DNA of 64,000 nt from Bacteroidota bacterium (lineage in GTDB: Bacteria > Bacteroidota > Bacteroidia > Bacteroidales > DTGW01). The first letter of the stretch is position 1, and each line of letters starts with the position of its first letter. Location: the NCBI GenBank assembly GCA_029572965.1, contig JAKPQD010000024.1, positions 1 to 64,000 on the forward strand. The letters run 5' to 3'. Made by a program: the position numbers and the translations under genes. The notes under the pieces are model-generated. The model ran no database searches. It was given only the letters and a program-made list of their open reading frames with translations, and was not told where the DNA came from. Below, in pieces: positions 1 through 8,394 of the stretch.

Positions 1-74
1 TGGCAATACACTGGTCGTTTAGTTTTATATTAAAGCCTTTGCATTACAGCCATGCCTTGCAGCAATAATCCGAA

Positions 75-105
75 TTTGACGTAAAAGCTTTTTTGCATAC
101 CTTTG
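75..105 (+). promoter_or_regulatory. Bacteroidota-type promoter of smpB
   Basis: TTTG at 75-78, a 19-bp spacer, then TAccTTTG at 98-105. This matches the -33/-7 consensus of the Bacteroidota housekeeping sigma factor. It predicts a transcript starting near 110-113 and a leader of only about 10 bases before smpB. It is the clearest promoter of its kind in the window. Confidence 0.75.
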
Positions 106-121
106 CAGCCAAGCTATAAAA

Positions 122-580
122 ATGAAAACAGAACAACAAAAAATAGATATCCGCAACAAAAAAGCTTCGTTTGAATACGAATTTTTGGAGCGTTATACCG
201 CAGGGATAAAGCTTGTTGGCACCGAAATAAAATCTATACGTGCCGGAAAAGCTAACCTGAGCGATGCTTATTGTTACTTTGTCAATGGCGAATTGTACGT
301 AAAAAATATGCATGTTGCCGAATACGACTGGGGTACCTGCAACAACCACGAACCACGCCGCGAGCGCAAGCTCCTGCTAAACAAAAAAGAGCTTGACAAG
401 CTGTATAAAAAGTCGCAGGACAAAGGATTGACCATTGTTTGCATCAGCCTGTGGATAAACGAGCGTGGACTTGCTAAGCTCGATATTGCCCTTGCCCGTG
501 GTAAAAAGCAATTCGATAAACGCGAAGATCTGAAACGTAAAGATGCTTCCCGCGAAATGGACCGGGCAATGAAACAATAA
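122..580 (+). CDS. smpB: SsrA-binding protein SmpB
   Basis: A 152-residue protein of normal SmpB length. SmpB binds tmRNA and delivers it to stalled ribosomes for trans-translation. The N-terminal [12 protein letters not shown] stretch, the [19 protein letters not shown] core and the basic C-terminal tail ([20 protein letters not shown]), which reads the empty mRNA channel, are all present and in order. The ATG lies just after a strong promoter, so the gene is probably transcribed alone. It converges with the cupin gene 10 bp downstream. The tmRNA gene itself is not in this window. Confidence 0.97.
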   Translation: MKTEQQKIDIRNKKASFEYEFLERYTAGIKLVGTEIKSIRAGKANLSDAYCYFVNGELYVKNMHVAEYDWGTCNNHEPRRERKLLLNKKELDKLYKKSQDKGLTIVCISLWINERGLAKLDIALARGKKQFDKREDLKRKDASREMDRAMKQ

Positions 581-590
581 AACTTTAGGA

Positions 591-938
591 TTAAAACTCT
601 ACATCCCTTACATGATGCTCATATTGAGGCTCCCATGAAGGCGATGTAATGCAAACCTGTTTAAGCTTGCCTTTATAATAAAATCTTTTACCTGGAGGCA
701 CAATAACAACATCTCCAGCTTCAACATCATAAGGAATATCCTCAATGAACCAGGTTCCAGCTCCTTCAATGATATAAAATATAAAATTACTTTTGGAGTG
801 ATAAAACTCCTCGTGGTGACCGGTTTGCGTTTCCTGGTAAACGACAGAAGCTTCAGGACATTGTTCTTTCGAGTTATAAACACGCATTTTTACGCCCTGT
901 TTCTCGAATTCAGCGGCTTGGTCTTTTTTGTATATCAT
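591..938 (-). CDS. Small single-domain cupin protein
   Basis: A 115-residue protein with a cupin barrel. The first cupin motif is visible around residues 40-65 (HHEEFYHSKSNFIFYIIEG) and the second around 72-85 (VEAGDVVIVPPG). Metal ligands of the first motif are only partly conserved: there are His residues, but not the full G(X)5HXH pattern. Substrate and reaction are unknown; sugar-binding, dioxygenase-like and regulatory cupins all look like this. It starts 20 bp after the coaD stop, so it is probably the second gene of a coaD-cupin transcript. A link to CoA metabolism is inferred from position only. Confidence 0.7.
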   Translation of the reverse strand: MIYKKDQAAEFEKQGVKMRVYNSKEQCPEASVVYQETQTGHHEEFYHSKSNFIFYIIEGAGTWFIEDIPYDVEAGDVVIVPPGKRFYYKGKLKQVCITSPSWEPQYEHHVRDVEF

Positions 939-957
939 AGTTTGGGGAAAATTAAAA

Positions 958-1434
958 TCAGTGTATTCGCAAATTTTTCAATTCTTGGCTATTGGGGAGA
1001 AACTTAGAAGCATCTCCGCCATGCCTGATAATATCGCGGACTATAGAAGATGTAACCGAAGCATGTTCGGGCGCAGTAAGGATAAAAACAGACTCAATTT
1101 CAGGAGCCATAGCTTTATTCACCTGAGCAATAGATCTCTCATATTCAAAGTCAGCAGAAGTGCGCAATCCACGAATAATAAACTGAGCCCCGACTTCTTT
1201 GCAAAATTCTACAGTAAGGCCGGTATATTGGGCAACCATGACCTTTTCTTCGTACTCAAAAACCTGCTTAATCCATTGGATACGTTTTTCGACAGGGAAA
1301 AAACCAGCCTTATCGCTATTGCTCCCTATGGCAATGATGATTTTATCAAATAAAGACAACCCGCGTTTTACGATTGACTCATGACCAATGGTAAATGGGT
1401 CGAATGACCCGGGAAACAATGCTATTCGTTCCAT
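958..1434 (-). CDS. coaD: Phosphopantetheine adenylyltransferase
   Basis: A 158-residue nucleotidyltransferase that makes dephospho-CoA from 4'-phosphopantetheine and ATP, the penultimate step of CoA synthesis in the cytosol. The N-terminal GSFDPFTIGHESIVKRG carries the T/HxGH nucleotide-binding motif (TIGH, residues 15-18). The second conserved block, SVTSSIVRDI, corresponds to the ISSTxxR signature near residue 125. Length is normal for bacterial CoaD. It has its own promoter just upstream and is followed closely by the cupin gene. Confidence 0.96.
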   Translation of the reverse strand: MERIALFPGSFDPFTIGHESIVKRGLSLFDKIIIAIGSNSDKAGFFPVEKRIQWIKQVFEYEEKVMVAQYTGLTVEFCKEVGAQFIIRGLRTSADFEYERSIAQVNKAMAPEIESVFILTAPEHASVTSSIVRDIIRHGGDASKFLPNSQELKNLRIH

Positions 1435-1454
1435 TCTTTTTTAGAAATAAAAAA

Positions 1455-1486
1455 CAAAAGTAGATTTATTGAAAGTAAAAACCAAA
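1455..1486 (-). promoter_or_regulatory. Promoter of coaD
   Basis: On the minus strand TTTG (complement of CAAA at 1483-1486) is followed by a 20-bp spacer and TActTTTG (1462 down to 1455). This is a near-consensus Bacteroidota promoter and implies a short coaD leader. It begins right after the stop codon of the upstream secreted-protein gene, so coaD can be expressed independently. Confidence 0.65.
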
Positions 1487-2239
1487 TCATTCGTTGGCAT
1501 AAGCTTTGGCAATCACTTTCATCTTCGGAAATTCGCCATACTCGCGGGTTACAATCTTATCAATAACCAATATTTTAGTGGCATTAAGGTTTACCGCCTT
1601 TTTTCGTAAAATGACAATTGCATTTTTTTCCAAAAAACTATCTGTAGTGGTATATTTTTTCCCTTCGGCCTCAGCTTCAATAACCTCTTTTTCAACCAAA
1701 TCTTTCACCTCAATTTCACTTTTGGCCACTTCCACTTTTTTCCATTCACTTTCAGGAATTAAAAGAATGGGATCTTTGGCTGTGATTTTTTCAGGGGTAT
1801 TGTCAATGAGGTCAATGCGTCCATCAGCATAACGAAGCTCCTTAATATATCCCGTACTTAGCCTTTTTTCTTTCTTCTCTCCAGGCATAAAAAAGGTTAC
1901 CTCATGCACGTTTTTCCCGGTAATTTTGACCTTCATCTTTCCTCCAGTTTTTTTTACAATAGTATCATAACGTTCAGAGGTTGTTTGCTCCGAAATGACT
2001 GTATTGGCTGGAGCAACATCAGCTTTTGGGGCATTGTCAATAGTTTCCTGTTTTAAAGCAACTTTAGCAGTATCATTGGTTTGTGCATTGATTGTTTTTG
2101 TACCATCATAATTGGCGGGTCCTTTGCTCGAAACACCATCATTAGCCTGCTGAGAATAAGCCAGTGAAATACCTGTCAAAACAAAAACGCAGAAAATAAA
2201 GATTTTTGAATGAAACGTTCGCATAAAGTTTTTCTTCAT
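1487..2239 (-). CDS. Secreted protein of unknown function
   Basis: I do not recognise a family. The frame stays open to 2398, but that would overlap dusB. The ATG at 2239 (MKKNFMRTF) or 2224 (MRTFHSK) gives a typical start followed by a hydrophobic signal segment and a cleavage-like LAYSQ, so the product (about 250 residues) should be exported. The mature part has a Thr/Ala/Asn-rich linker and then a region around residues 95-160 that looks like beta strands (KMKVKITGKNVHEVTFFMPG). That region resembles short sequences in Bacteroidota proteins that convert a parameter into a surface response, but this is not firm. It lies 73 bp downstream of dusB and may be co-transcribed. Confidence 0.6.
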   Translation of the reverse strand: MKKNFMRTFHSKIFIFCVFVLTGISLAYSQQANDGVSSKGPANYDGTKTINAQTNDTAKVALKQETIDNAPKADVAPANTVISEQTTSERYDTIVKKTGGKMKVKITGKNVHEVTFFMPGEKKEKRLSTGYIKELRYADGRIDLIDNTPEKITAKDPILLIPESEWKKVEVAKSEIEVKDLVEKEVIEAEAEGKKYTTTDSFLEKNAIVILRKKAVNLNATKILVIDKIVTREYGEFPKMKVIAKAYANE

Positions 2240-2312
2240 ATATACGTATCCATATAAAATTAGTCCAGAAAATTTGTAACAAAAAAATGCGGAGATAAAA
2301 AAAATGAAACAA

Positions 2313-3320
2313 CTAATGTTTTTCGTCAACAGGAGGCATGAAAAGCTCTCCATACCGCTCATCAATACTATCGATAATTTGCAATATTTCATCAACATTC
2401 AAAGAGGTGAGGAGTTTAATACGGGTTTCCCTAAAATTGGGCAACCCACGGTAGTAATGCGCAAAATGCCGTCGCATTTCGAGTATTCCGCCACGTTCTC
2501 CTTTCAATTCAACAGAAAGCAAAAGGTGTTTCTTTACAAGAGTTGATACTTCAGCCACATTTTTGGGAGGAAGTGGACTTTTATGTTTAAGAAAATGCTT
2601 TATTTCCTCAAAAATCCAGGGACACCCAACAGTGGCCCGTCCAATCATAATGCCATCCACCCCATATTTTTCAAAAGCCTCATAAGCATCGAAGCCAGAA
2701 CGTATATCTCCATTGCCAATAACAGGAATTGTCATGCGTGGATTATTTTTTACTGCACCAATCAAAGTCCAGTCTGCCTTTCCGGTATAAAGCTGGCTAC
2801 GGGTACGGCCATGGATGGTGATAGCTTTGATGCCAACATCCTGAAGCCTTTCGGCTATATCGACAATGTTTTTGTTTTCCTCGTCATACCCAAGGCGGGT
2901 TTTCACGGTAACTGGCTTTTTTACAGCCTTGACGATGGCATCGGTAATTTCTACCATCAACGGCACATTGTTCATCATGCCTGATCCAGCGCCACGACGG
3001 ACAATCTTTTTCATCGGGCACCCAAAGTTAATATCTATCACATCAGGGTTTGCACGTTCAGCAATAATAGCTGCCTCTACCATTGCATCTTTCAGATGGC
3101 CGTATATCTGTATGCCTATGGGACGCTCATAATCGAATATCTCCAGCTTCTTTAATGACTTACCTGCATTGCGGATTAGCCCGTCAGACGAAATAAACTC
3201 GGTGTACATCATGTCTGCACCAAATTCTTTACAAAAACGCCTGAAAGAAACATCCGTCACTTCCTCCATCGGGGCCAGGAATACAGGCCGCTCACCCAAC
3301 TCAATGTCTGCAATTTTCAA
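2313..3320 (-). CDS. dusB: tRNA-dihydrouridine synthase (DusB family)
   Basis: A 335-residue flavoenzyme that reduces specific uridines in tRNA D-loops. The TIM-barrel opens with FLAPMEEVTDVSFRR; the catalytic-cysteine motif INFGCPMKKIVRRGAGSG lies near residues 97-113; the FMN phosphate-binding block VIGNGDIRSGFDA and the IMIGRATVGCPWIF segment follow. The start appears to be TTG at 3320, preceded by GGAGAGC as a possible ribosome-binding site, and no better ATG exists. It is transcribed away from the CPBP protease gene; their promoters overlap. Confidence 0.93.
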   Translation of the reverse strand: MKIADIELGERPVFLAPMEEVTDVSFRRFCKEFGADMMYTEFISSDGLIRNAGKSLKKLEIFDYERPIGIQIYGHLKDAMVEAAIIAERANPDVIDINFGCPMKKIVRRGAGSGMMNNVPLMVEITDAIVKAVKKPVTVKTRLGYDEENKNIVDIAERLQDVGIKAITIHGRTRSQLYTGKADWTLIGAVKNNPRMTIPVIGNGDIRSGFDAYEAFEKYGVDGIMIGRATVGCPWIFEEIKHFLKHKSPLPPKNVAEVSTLVKKHLLLSVELKGERGGILEMRRHFAHYYRGLPNFRETRIKLLTSLNVDEILQIIDSIDERYGELFMPPVDEKH

Positions 3321-3343
3321 CCTTCAGCTCTCCAATAAATTAT

Positions 3344-3365
3344 TACTTTTGTAGCTGCAAAGTTA
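3344..3365. promoter_or_regulatory. Overlapping divergent -7 elements for dusB and the CPBP protease gene
   Basis: The plus strand carries TActTTTG at 3344-3351, pointing to the protease gene at 3454. The minus strand carries TAacTTTG from 3365 to 3358, pointing to dusB. The two -7 boxes face each other within 22 bp, so polymerases could not occupy both together. A good -33 TTTG is not visible for either, so these remain candidates. Confidence 0.45.
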
Positions 3366-3453
3366 GGCTTTATAGTTTCAAGAAACAACGTCAGGATAAA
3401 GTCTATATAAAACAAGCTTTGAAATCAATCTGCAACAATAATTGACATTAAAA

Positions 3454-4383
3454 ATGAGATACAACTGGTTCGAAAACGCTACACCCGGGCTTAAGATAAT
3501 GTTAAGCATTGCATTTATGGCAACATTTCTGCTGATAGGGATGTTTCTCAGTGTGCTTTTTGCTATCCCTGTTTGGGGAAATGACATACTGAAAACACTG
3601 ACAGCTGGAGCCGACATACATTCGACTACTGGTATTAATATTTTGAAATACCTGCAAACTTTTCAGTCGATATTTTTGTTTGTATTGCCCCCATTGGCTT
3701 TGCCATTTTTCTTTGGCCAAAGGCCATTAAATTATTTGTATTTAAAAGAAAGGCCTACTGCAAAGAGTGCATTACTTGCCATTCTTATCTTGATATGTGC
3801 TGTACCCTTTATCAATTTTACCGAACACATCAACTCATTGATGAAACTCCCGTCGTGGTTGTCGGGCATAGAAAGCTGGATGAAAGATGCAGAAAAAAAC
3901 GCCCAATCACTTACCGAGGCCTTCTTAAAAACTAGTACAATAAGCGGTTTGCTGCTCAACTTGTTTATAATGGCTTTAATCCCTGCTGTTGGCGAAGAAT
4001 TTGTTTTCAGAGGCTTGTTTCAACGCATATTTACTGAGTGGACCAAAAATGCACATTGGGGAATTATCATTGCAGCAGCAGTTTTCAGTAGTATCCATTT
4101 CCAATTCTATGGATTTATCCCACGATTCCTACTTGGTGTAATGTTTGGATATCTGCTGCTATGGAGTGGGAGTATATGGCTACCTGTATTATCCCACTTT
4201 CTCAACAATGCGTTAGGTGTTGTTTTCTTTTACCTGAATTTCAACCACTATACAAGCATTGACATCGACAAGGCAGGAGTAGAAAGTGCTTTGAACTTAC
4301 CTGTATTGTTCACCTCAATATTTTTGACCGGAATATTGCTCTTTTATTTCTGGAAACAAAAAAAACAAGAAACAGAAATATAG
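3454..4383 (+). CDS. CPBP-family intramembrane glutamic endopeptidase
   Basis: About 309 residues with multiple membrane segments. The three CPBP (Abi/Rce1) motifs are all present: EExxxR in GEEFVFRGLFQR, FxxxH in FSSIHFQF, and HxxxN in SHFLNNALG, which form the glutamate/histidine active site within the membrane. Substrates are unknown; relatives process prenylated proteins, bacteriocin-related peptides or anti-sigma factors. The frame can open at a TTG at 3442, but the ATG at 3454 (MRYNWF) is a more normal start. It converges with ung, 19 bp apart. Confidence 0.88.
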   Translation: MRYNWFENATPGLKIMLSIAFMATFLLIGMFLSVLFAIPVWGNDILKTLTAGADIHSTTGINILKYLQTFQSIFLFVLPPLALPFFFGQRPLNYLYLKERPTAKSALLAILILICAVPFINFTEHINSLMKLPSWLSGIESWMKDAEKNAQSLTEAFLKTSTISGLLLNLFIMALIPAVGEEFVFRGLFQRIFTEWTKNAHWGIIIAAAVFSSIHFQFYGFIPRFLLGVMFGYLLLWSGSIWLPVLSHFLNNALGVVFFYLNFNHYTSIDIDKAGVESALNLPVLFTSIFLTGILLFYFWKQKKQETEI

Positions 4384-4402
4384 GTCGTCATCAAAAAACA
4401 AT

Positions 4403-5080
4403 TTACTTCAAATTCCAATCTACAGGCTCATAACCATGCTGGACGAGATATTGATTGGCTTTCGAAAAATGCTTGCAACCCAAAAAGCCATTGTAAGCCG
4501 AAAATGGCGAAGGATGGGCAGCTTTCAGGATTAAATGCTTTTTGCTATCAATCAATGTTTCCTTTGCTTTGGCATCATTGCCCCAGAGAAAGAATACAAG
4601 GTTGTTTCGCTTATCAGATAGTAATTTTATAGCGGCATCTGTAAATTTTTCCCAACCTTTGCCAAAATGCGAACGAGGCGTATTGGCACGTACCGTCAAC
4701 GTTGCATTTAGTAATAGCACGCCTTGTTTTGCCCAACTATCAAGGCATCCATGAGATGGAATAGCAATGCCAATATCGTCCTGTAGTTCTTTAAAAATAT
4801 TGACCAACGATGGCGGCGGTTTTATGCCACGTTGAACAGAAAAACAAAGCCCATGGGCTTGCCCCTTCCCATGATAAGGGTCTTGCCCCACTATCACCAC
4901 TTTGACTTTGTCAACCGGTGTCAGGTTAAAAGCACTGAAAATTAGGCTTCCCGGGGGAAACACTTCATATTTCTGCTTTTCTTCAATCAAAAATGTTTTT
5001 AGCGCAGCAAAATAGCCTGACTCAAATTCATCAGCCAGCAATTCCTTCCAACTGTCTTCTATTTGAATGTTATCAGCCAT
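4403..5080 (-). CDS. ung: Uracil-DNA glycosylase (family 1)
   Basis: A 225-residue base-excision repair enzyme that removes uracil from DNA. It contains the catalytic-water motif GQDPYHGKGQAHG (residues 65-77, Asp67), the uracil-pocket block LLLNATLTVR and the Leu-loop HPSPFSAYNGFLG. The frame extends to 5173, but the extra 31 residues are hydrophobic and unlike Ung; the ATG at 5080 (MADNIQIEDSWKELL) gives the usual length and N-terminus. It lies 110 bp beyond the end of proA, in the same direction. Confidence 0.96.
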   Translation of the reverse strand: MADNIQIEDSWKELLADEFESGYFAALKTFLIEEKQKYEVFPPGSLIFSAFNLTPVDKVKVVIVGQDPYHGKGQAHGLCFSVQRGIKPPPSLVNIFKELQDDIGIAIPSHGCLDSWAKQGVLLLNATLTVRANTPRSHFGKGWEKFTDAAIKLLSDKRNNLVFFLWGNDAKAKETLIDSKKHLILKAAHPSPFSAYNGFLGCKHFSKANQYLVQHGYEPVDWNLK

Positions 5081-5190
5081 AGCTATTTTTGTCTTGAAGC
5101 GAAGATAAAGTTTAATAAATAATTTTTTCAACCATAAAAGGCTGAAATAAAAGCAAAGCTGTTTTAACCCCAATTAGGCATTTTTTATGT

Positions 5191-6492
5191 TTAACTTGGG
5201 TTAAACTTTTTATCTAGTTTTTTATGGGTAAAAACTTTTTTCCCAGAAGCGTAATCAGCCACAATCTGGCCGTTGCCAATGAGTTTCCATTTGTAAATAA
5301 GCAACCCTTCGAGGCCTACAGGGCCACGGGCATGAATTTTATTAGTACTGATACCAACTTCAGCACCTAATCCATAGCGGAAACCATCACTAAAGCGTGT
5401 GCTGGCGTTCCAGAACACATTGCCACTGTCGCACAAATCCATGAATTTTAAGGCTGCAACGTTGTCTTTGGTAATGATAGACTCGGTATGCCCCGAGCCA
5501 TATTTGTTTATATGCTCAATAGCCTCGTCCATAGAATCAACTACTTTTACAGACCATATATAATCTAAATATTCCGTAGCCCAATCTTGTTCGCTGGCAG
5601 GTTTTACTGAAATATATTTTAATGTTTTTTCGCAACCACGTAACTCTACATGCAAAGCGTCCATCTTCTCTTTTAAAGCAGGTAGAAATTTTGGGGCAAT
5701 AGACGAATGCACCAGTAAAGTCTCGGCTGCATTGCAAACTGCAACATATTGAGTCTTAGAATCTGCAGCAACAGACACTGCCATATCTATGTCAGCCTCT
5801 TTGTCAACATATACATGGCAAATACCATCAGCATGCCCTAACACAGCGATGTTAGAATTGTCCATGATGTATTTCACAAACTCGTTAGAACCGCGAGGGA
5901 TGATAAGGTCGATATAATCATCCATTTTGAGCATTTCGTTTACATCCGAGCGGGTCTCAAGAAGATGGAGCCACCCCTGGGGAATGCCTGCATCTGCAGA
6001 TGCTTTGGTAATTATCTCTGTTAAAATGCGGTTTGTATGCAAAGCTTCGCTGCCCCCCTTAAGTAAAACGGCATTCCCACTTTTAAGGCAAAGTGATGAT
6101 ATCTGGACCAAGGCATCAGGGCGAGATTCAAAAATAACTCCTATAACCCCTATAGGACAGCTTACTTTGTAAAGCTCAAGACCATTGTCCAATTCGGTGG
6201 CCGAGAGTGTTTGGCCAACAGGTTCAGCAAGGCGTATCAGGCTTTCGATGCCATCAACAACCTCTTTTATCTTGTTTTTATCGAATTTCAAACGTTTAAG
6301 CAAAGGAGCAGCAAGCTTTTCCTGTTCTGCTTTTTGCAAATCCTTTGTATTGGCCTCAATAATTTGTGCTTCAGCTTTGACTAATGCATTGGCTATGGCT
6401 TTTAATGCGTTGTTCTTTGTTTTAGCAGATAATGCTGACATTGGAATAGACGCTTTTTTTGCTTGCTTTGCTATATCTATAATCTGGCTCAT
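5191..6492 (-). CDS. proA: Gamma-glutamyl phosphate reductase
   Basis: A 433-residue NADPH-dependent enzyme of the aldehyde dehydrogenase superfamily. It reduces gamma-glutamyl phosphate to glutamate-5-semialdehyde, the second step of proline synthesis. Family landmarks are PIGVIGVIFESRPDALVQI, the catalytic cysteine in QYVAVCNAAETLLVH, and FWNASTRFSDGFRYGLG near the C-terminus. It is the last gene of the leftward argR-proC-argH-proB-proA block but is separated from proB by an esterase gene and a 162-bp spacer, so it may depend on read-through or on its own promoter; I see no clear one. Confidence 0.97.
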   Translation of the reverse strand: MSQIIDIAKQAKKASIPMSALSAKTKNNALKAIANALVKAEAQIIEANTKDLQKAEQEKLAAPLLKRLKFDKNKIKEVVDGIESLIRLAEPVGQTLSATELDNGLELYKVSCPIGVIGVIFESRPDALVQISSLCLKSGNAVLLKGGSEALHTNRILTEIITKASADAGIPQGWLHLLETRSDVNEMLKMDDYIDLIIPRGSNEFVKYIMDNSNIAVLGHADGICHVYVDKEADIDMAVSVAADSKTQYVAVCNAAETLLVHSSIAPKFLPALKEKMDALHVELRGCEKTLKYISVKPASEQDWATEYLDYIWSVKVVDSMDEAIEHINKYGSGHTESIITKDNVAALKFMDLCDSGNVFWNASTRFSDGFRYGLGAEVGISTNKIHARGPVGLEGLLIYKWKLIGNGQIVADYASGKKVFTHKKLDKKFNPS

Positions 6493-6639
6493 TTCAATAA
6501 TTTAATTTTTTAATTGACTATCAATGTTTTGGGAGTATGTTTTTGTTTCCGCTTTCGAAACGCTGTCCTGCCAGTTTGCAATAGGTTTGATACGAGTTGT
6601 ACCGCTCAAATACTTCACCAGCAATTAACTATAATGCGT

Positions 6640-7495
6640 GTTATGCGATCGGCTTTATTTTTTTCCGTAAAAAAACATATACTTTTCAAAATTAGATTTT
6701 ATATACTCTAAACTATGGCATCCTTCAAAAACATGATTTTGTGAATCAATACCTTTCTCATTTAGGATTTTATTTAAAATTAGACATCCTTCATAAAAAC
6801 GACCTTCATCTTTATCGCCAGCATCAAGATAAACCTTTAAATCACAGGATTTCATTTGTTGTGCAATTGTAATCGGATCGTATTTTTCCCAAATGTCTTG
6901 ATTTTGAAAATAGGCTTTGTCTTCATCTTCAAGCTTAAGCTCTATTGCAGGCATATGCCCTCCAACCTTCGAAAATAAATCATAATGACGAAAGGCATTA
7001 TGAAGTGCAGCATATCCTCCTGCCGAAGCTCCTCCAATATACCTGCCATTTCGATTTCTATTGGTATTATATCTATTATCAATTTCAGGAATAACCTCTC
7101 TTATTAGGTAGTCTTCATACATTCCTATGTTAATTATTCTACCCAACGGATCTCTAACCTCTTTACAATTAAAGGAAGAATTTAGCCCTCTGCTATTCTC
7201 TATATTTGGACAGACAATTATCATTGATTCTATTTCCTGATTTGCTATTAATCTATCCGCAACAATATTAATACCTGCTTCTATTAAAATATTTTCATCG
7301 CCACTTCTTCCGTGTAAAAAATACAATGTCGTCAAATTTTCTTTTTTATCGTAATCATAAGGCAAATAGACTAATACATTCATTTCTTTGCCTAAACATT
7401 TACTATGGATTGTTATTTTATCGATTTTTGATTTTGTCATCTTCAAATTTTGTTTCTAATCTTTCTATTTTTATTTTTTTTAGCAGCTGCATAAC
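6640..7495. repeat. 7-bp inverted repeats bracketing the esterase gene
   Basis: GTTATGC at 6640-6646 and its exact reverse complement GCATAAC at 7489-7495 flank the esterase gene. Seen in the gene's own direction (minus strand), GTTATGC lies upstream and GCATAAC just after the stop. The 162-bp spacer on the proA side (6493-6654) has no gene and contains short inverted sequences. The arrangement recalls how integron-cassette core sites (GTTRRRY / RYYYAAC) bracket an ORF, though the match to those cores is imperfect and no integrase is visible. A 7-mer pair can also arise by chance. Confidence 0.35.
6655..7440 (-). CDS. Alpha/beta-hydrolase esterase (esterase D / enterochelin-esterase-like)
   Basis: About 261 residues. 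The fold is shown by the N-terminal VLVYLPYDYD, the oxyanion-region YFLHGRSGDEN (HGxxG-like), the nucleophile elbow GGASAGGYAAL near residue 140, a late acid in YLDAGDKDEG and the catalytic His in FEGCHSLEYI. Relatives hydrolyse acyl or feruloyl esters, S-formylglutathione or siderophores; the substrate here cannot be told. It has no signal peptide. The ATG at 7440 is preferred over an upstream TTG. It interrupts the proB-proA pair, is visibly richer in A/T codons than its neighbours and is bracketed by a short inverted repeat, suggesting a later arrival. Confidence 0.8.
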   Translation of the reverse strand: MTKSKIDKITIHSKCLGKEMNVLVYLPYDYDKKENLTTLYFLHGRSGDENILIEAGINIVADRLIANQEIESMIIVCPNIENSRGLNSSFNCKEVRDPLGRIINIGMYEDYLIREVIPEIDNRYNTNRNRNGRYIGGASAGGYAALHNAFRHYDLFSKVGGHMPAIELKLEDEDKAYFQNQDIWEKYDPITIAQQMKSCDLKVYLDAGDKDEGRFYEGCLILNKILNEKGIDSQNHVFEGCHSLEYIKSNFEKYMFFYGKK

Positions 7496-7519
7496 TAATA
7501 TTTAGCAACTACCAACAAC

Positions 7520-8368
7520 CTAACCTCTTTTTTCTTTATAAATGACAGATTCTTCTGGTTTTTTGATACTTATTTCTGTTTTCCCAACAAAAAGAGTACC
7601 TAAATCTTTTCCGGCAATAATATCCAGTACAATGGCAGGGTCTTCGCCTTTGGCAATAACCATGTCGATGCCGGCATTATTGCACAAGCGTGCAGCCGCA
7701 ATTTTTGTTATCATTCCACCTTTGGCAAACTCAGAATTGGAAGCCCCTGCATATTTTTCAACATCGTCAACGTTGCCAACTTTCGAAATAATTTTTGCAT
7801 TAGCATCTTTACGAGGATCGCCGTCAAAAAGCCCGTCAATATCTGATAAGATAACCAGCAAATCTGCTTCTGAAACCACTGCCACGTGGGCAGACAGGGT
7901 ATCGTTATCGCCAAATTCAATCTCATCTGTTGACACGGTGTCATTTTCGTTGATGATAGGCACAATGCCCATGCTGAGCAGAGTATTTAATGTATTTTTG
8001 GCATTTTGCCTCCTGATGGGGTTTAGCACACCATCTTTTGTCAAAAGCACCTGGGCTGAGATTTTGTTATGGTCGGCAAAGAATTTTTCGTAGATTTTAA
8101 TAAGTTCAGCTTGTCCGATAGCAGCAAGTGCCTGTTTTTCGGACAATTTTGATGGTTTTTGTCCCAGGCCTATTTTCCCCGCCCCTACAGCAATTGCCCC
8201 TGAAGTAACCAACAGTACTTTTTTGCCATCATTGACCATTTGACTGATAACACTGGCAAGCTTTTCAAAGCTTTTAAAATTTATCTTGCCATTATCGTGA
8301 GTCAATGACGAAGTACCTATTTTAATAACAATTTTCTCTTTCTCCTTTAACCTTGCTCTGTCTTTCAT
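7520..8368 (-). CDS. proB: Glutamate 5-kinase lacking the PUA domain
   Basis: A 282-residue amino-acid kinase that phosphorylates glutamate to start proline synthesis. It has the nucleotide/substrate motifs VIKIGTSSLTHDNG, LLVTSGAIAVGAGKIG, PIINENDTVSTDEI and FGDNDTLSAHVA, plus KGGMITKIAAARL. Enterobacterial ProB is about 367 residues because of a C-terminal PUA domain; that domain is absent here, as in several other Bacteroidota. PUA loss in E. coli ProB mainly affects feedback behaviour and magnesium dependence, so regulation may differ. It starts 26 bp after argH. Confidence 0.95.
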   Translation of the reverse strand: MKDRARLKEKEKIVIKIGTSSLTHDNGKINFKSFEKLASVISQMVNDGKKVLLVTSGAIAVGAGKIGLGQKPSKLSEKQALAAIGQAELIKIYEKFFADHNKISAQVLLTKDGVLNPIRRQNAKNTLNTLLSMGIVPIINENDTVSTDEIEFGDNDTLSAHVAVVSEADLLVILSDIDGLFDGDPRKDANAKIISKVGNVDDVEKYAGASNSEFAKGGMITKIAAARLCNNAGIDMVIAKGEDPAIVLDIIAGKDLGTLFVGKTEISIKKPEESVIYKEKRG

Positions 8369-8394
8369 AAAATAATCAATTGTTTAAATTGGGG

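Noticed and set aside
1-74. Upstream end of the window
   Set aside because: I looked for the end of a gene or a tmRNA near smpB; the first 74 bases are too short to assign to anything.
5189-5206. GTTTAAC-TTGG-GTTAAAC palindrome at the proA stop
   Set aside because: On the minus strand it is followed by A-rich, not T-rich, sequence, so it is not an intrinsic terminator.
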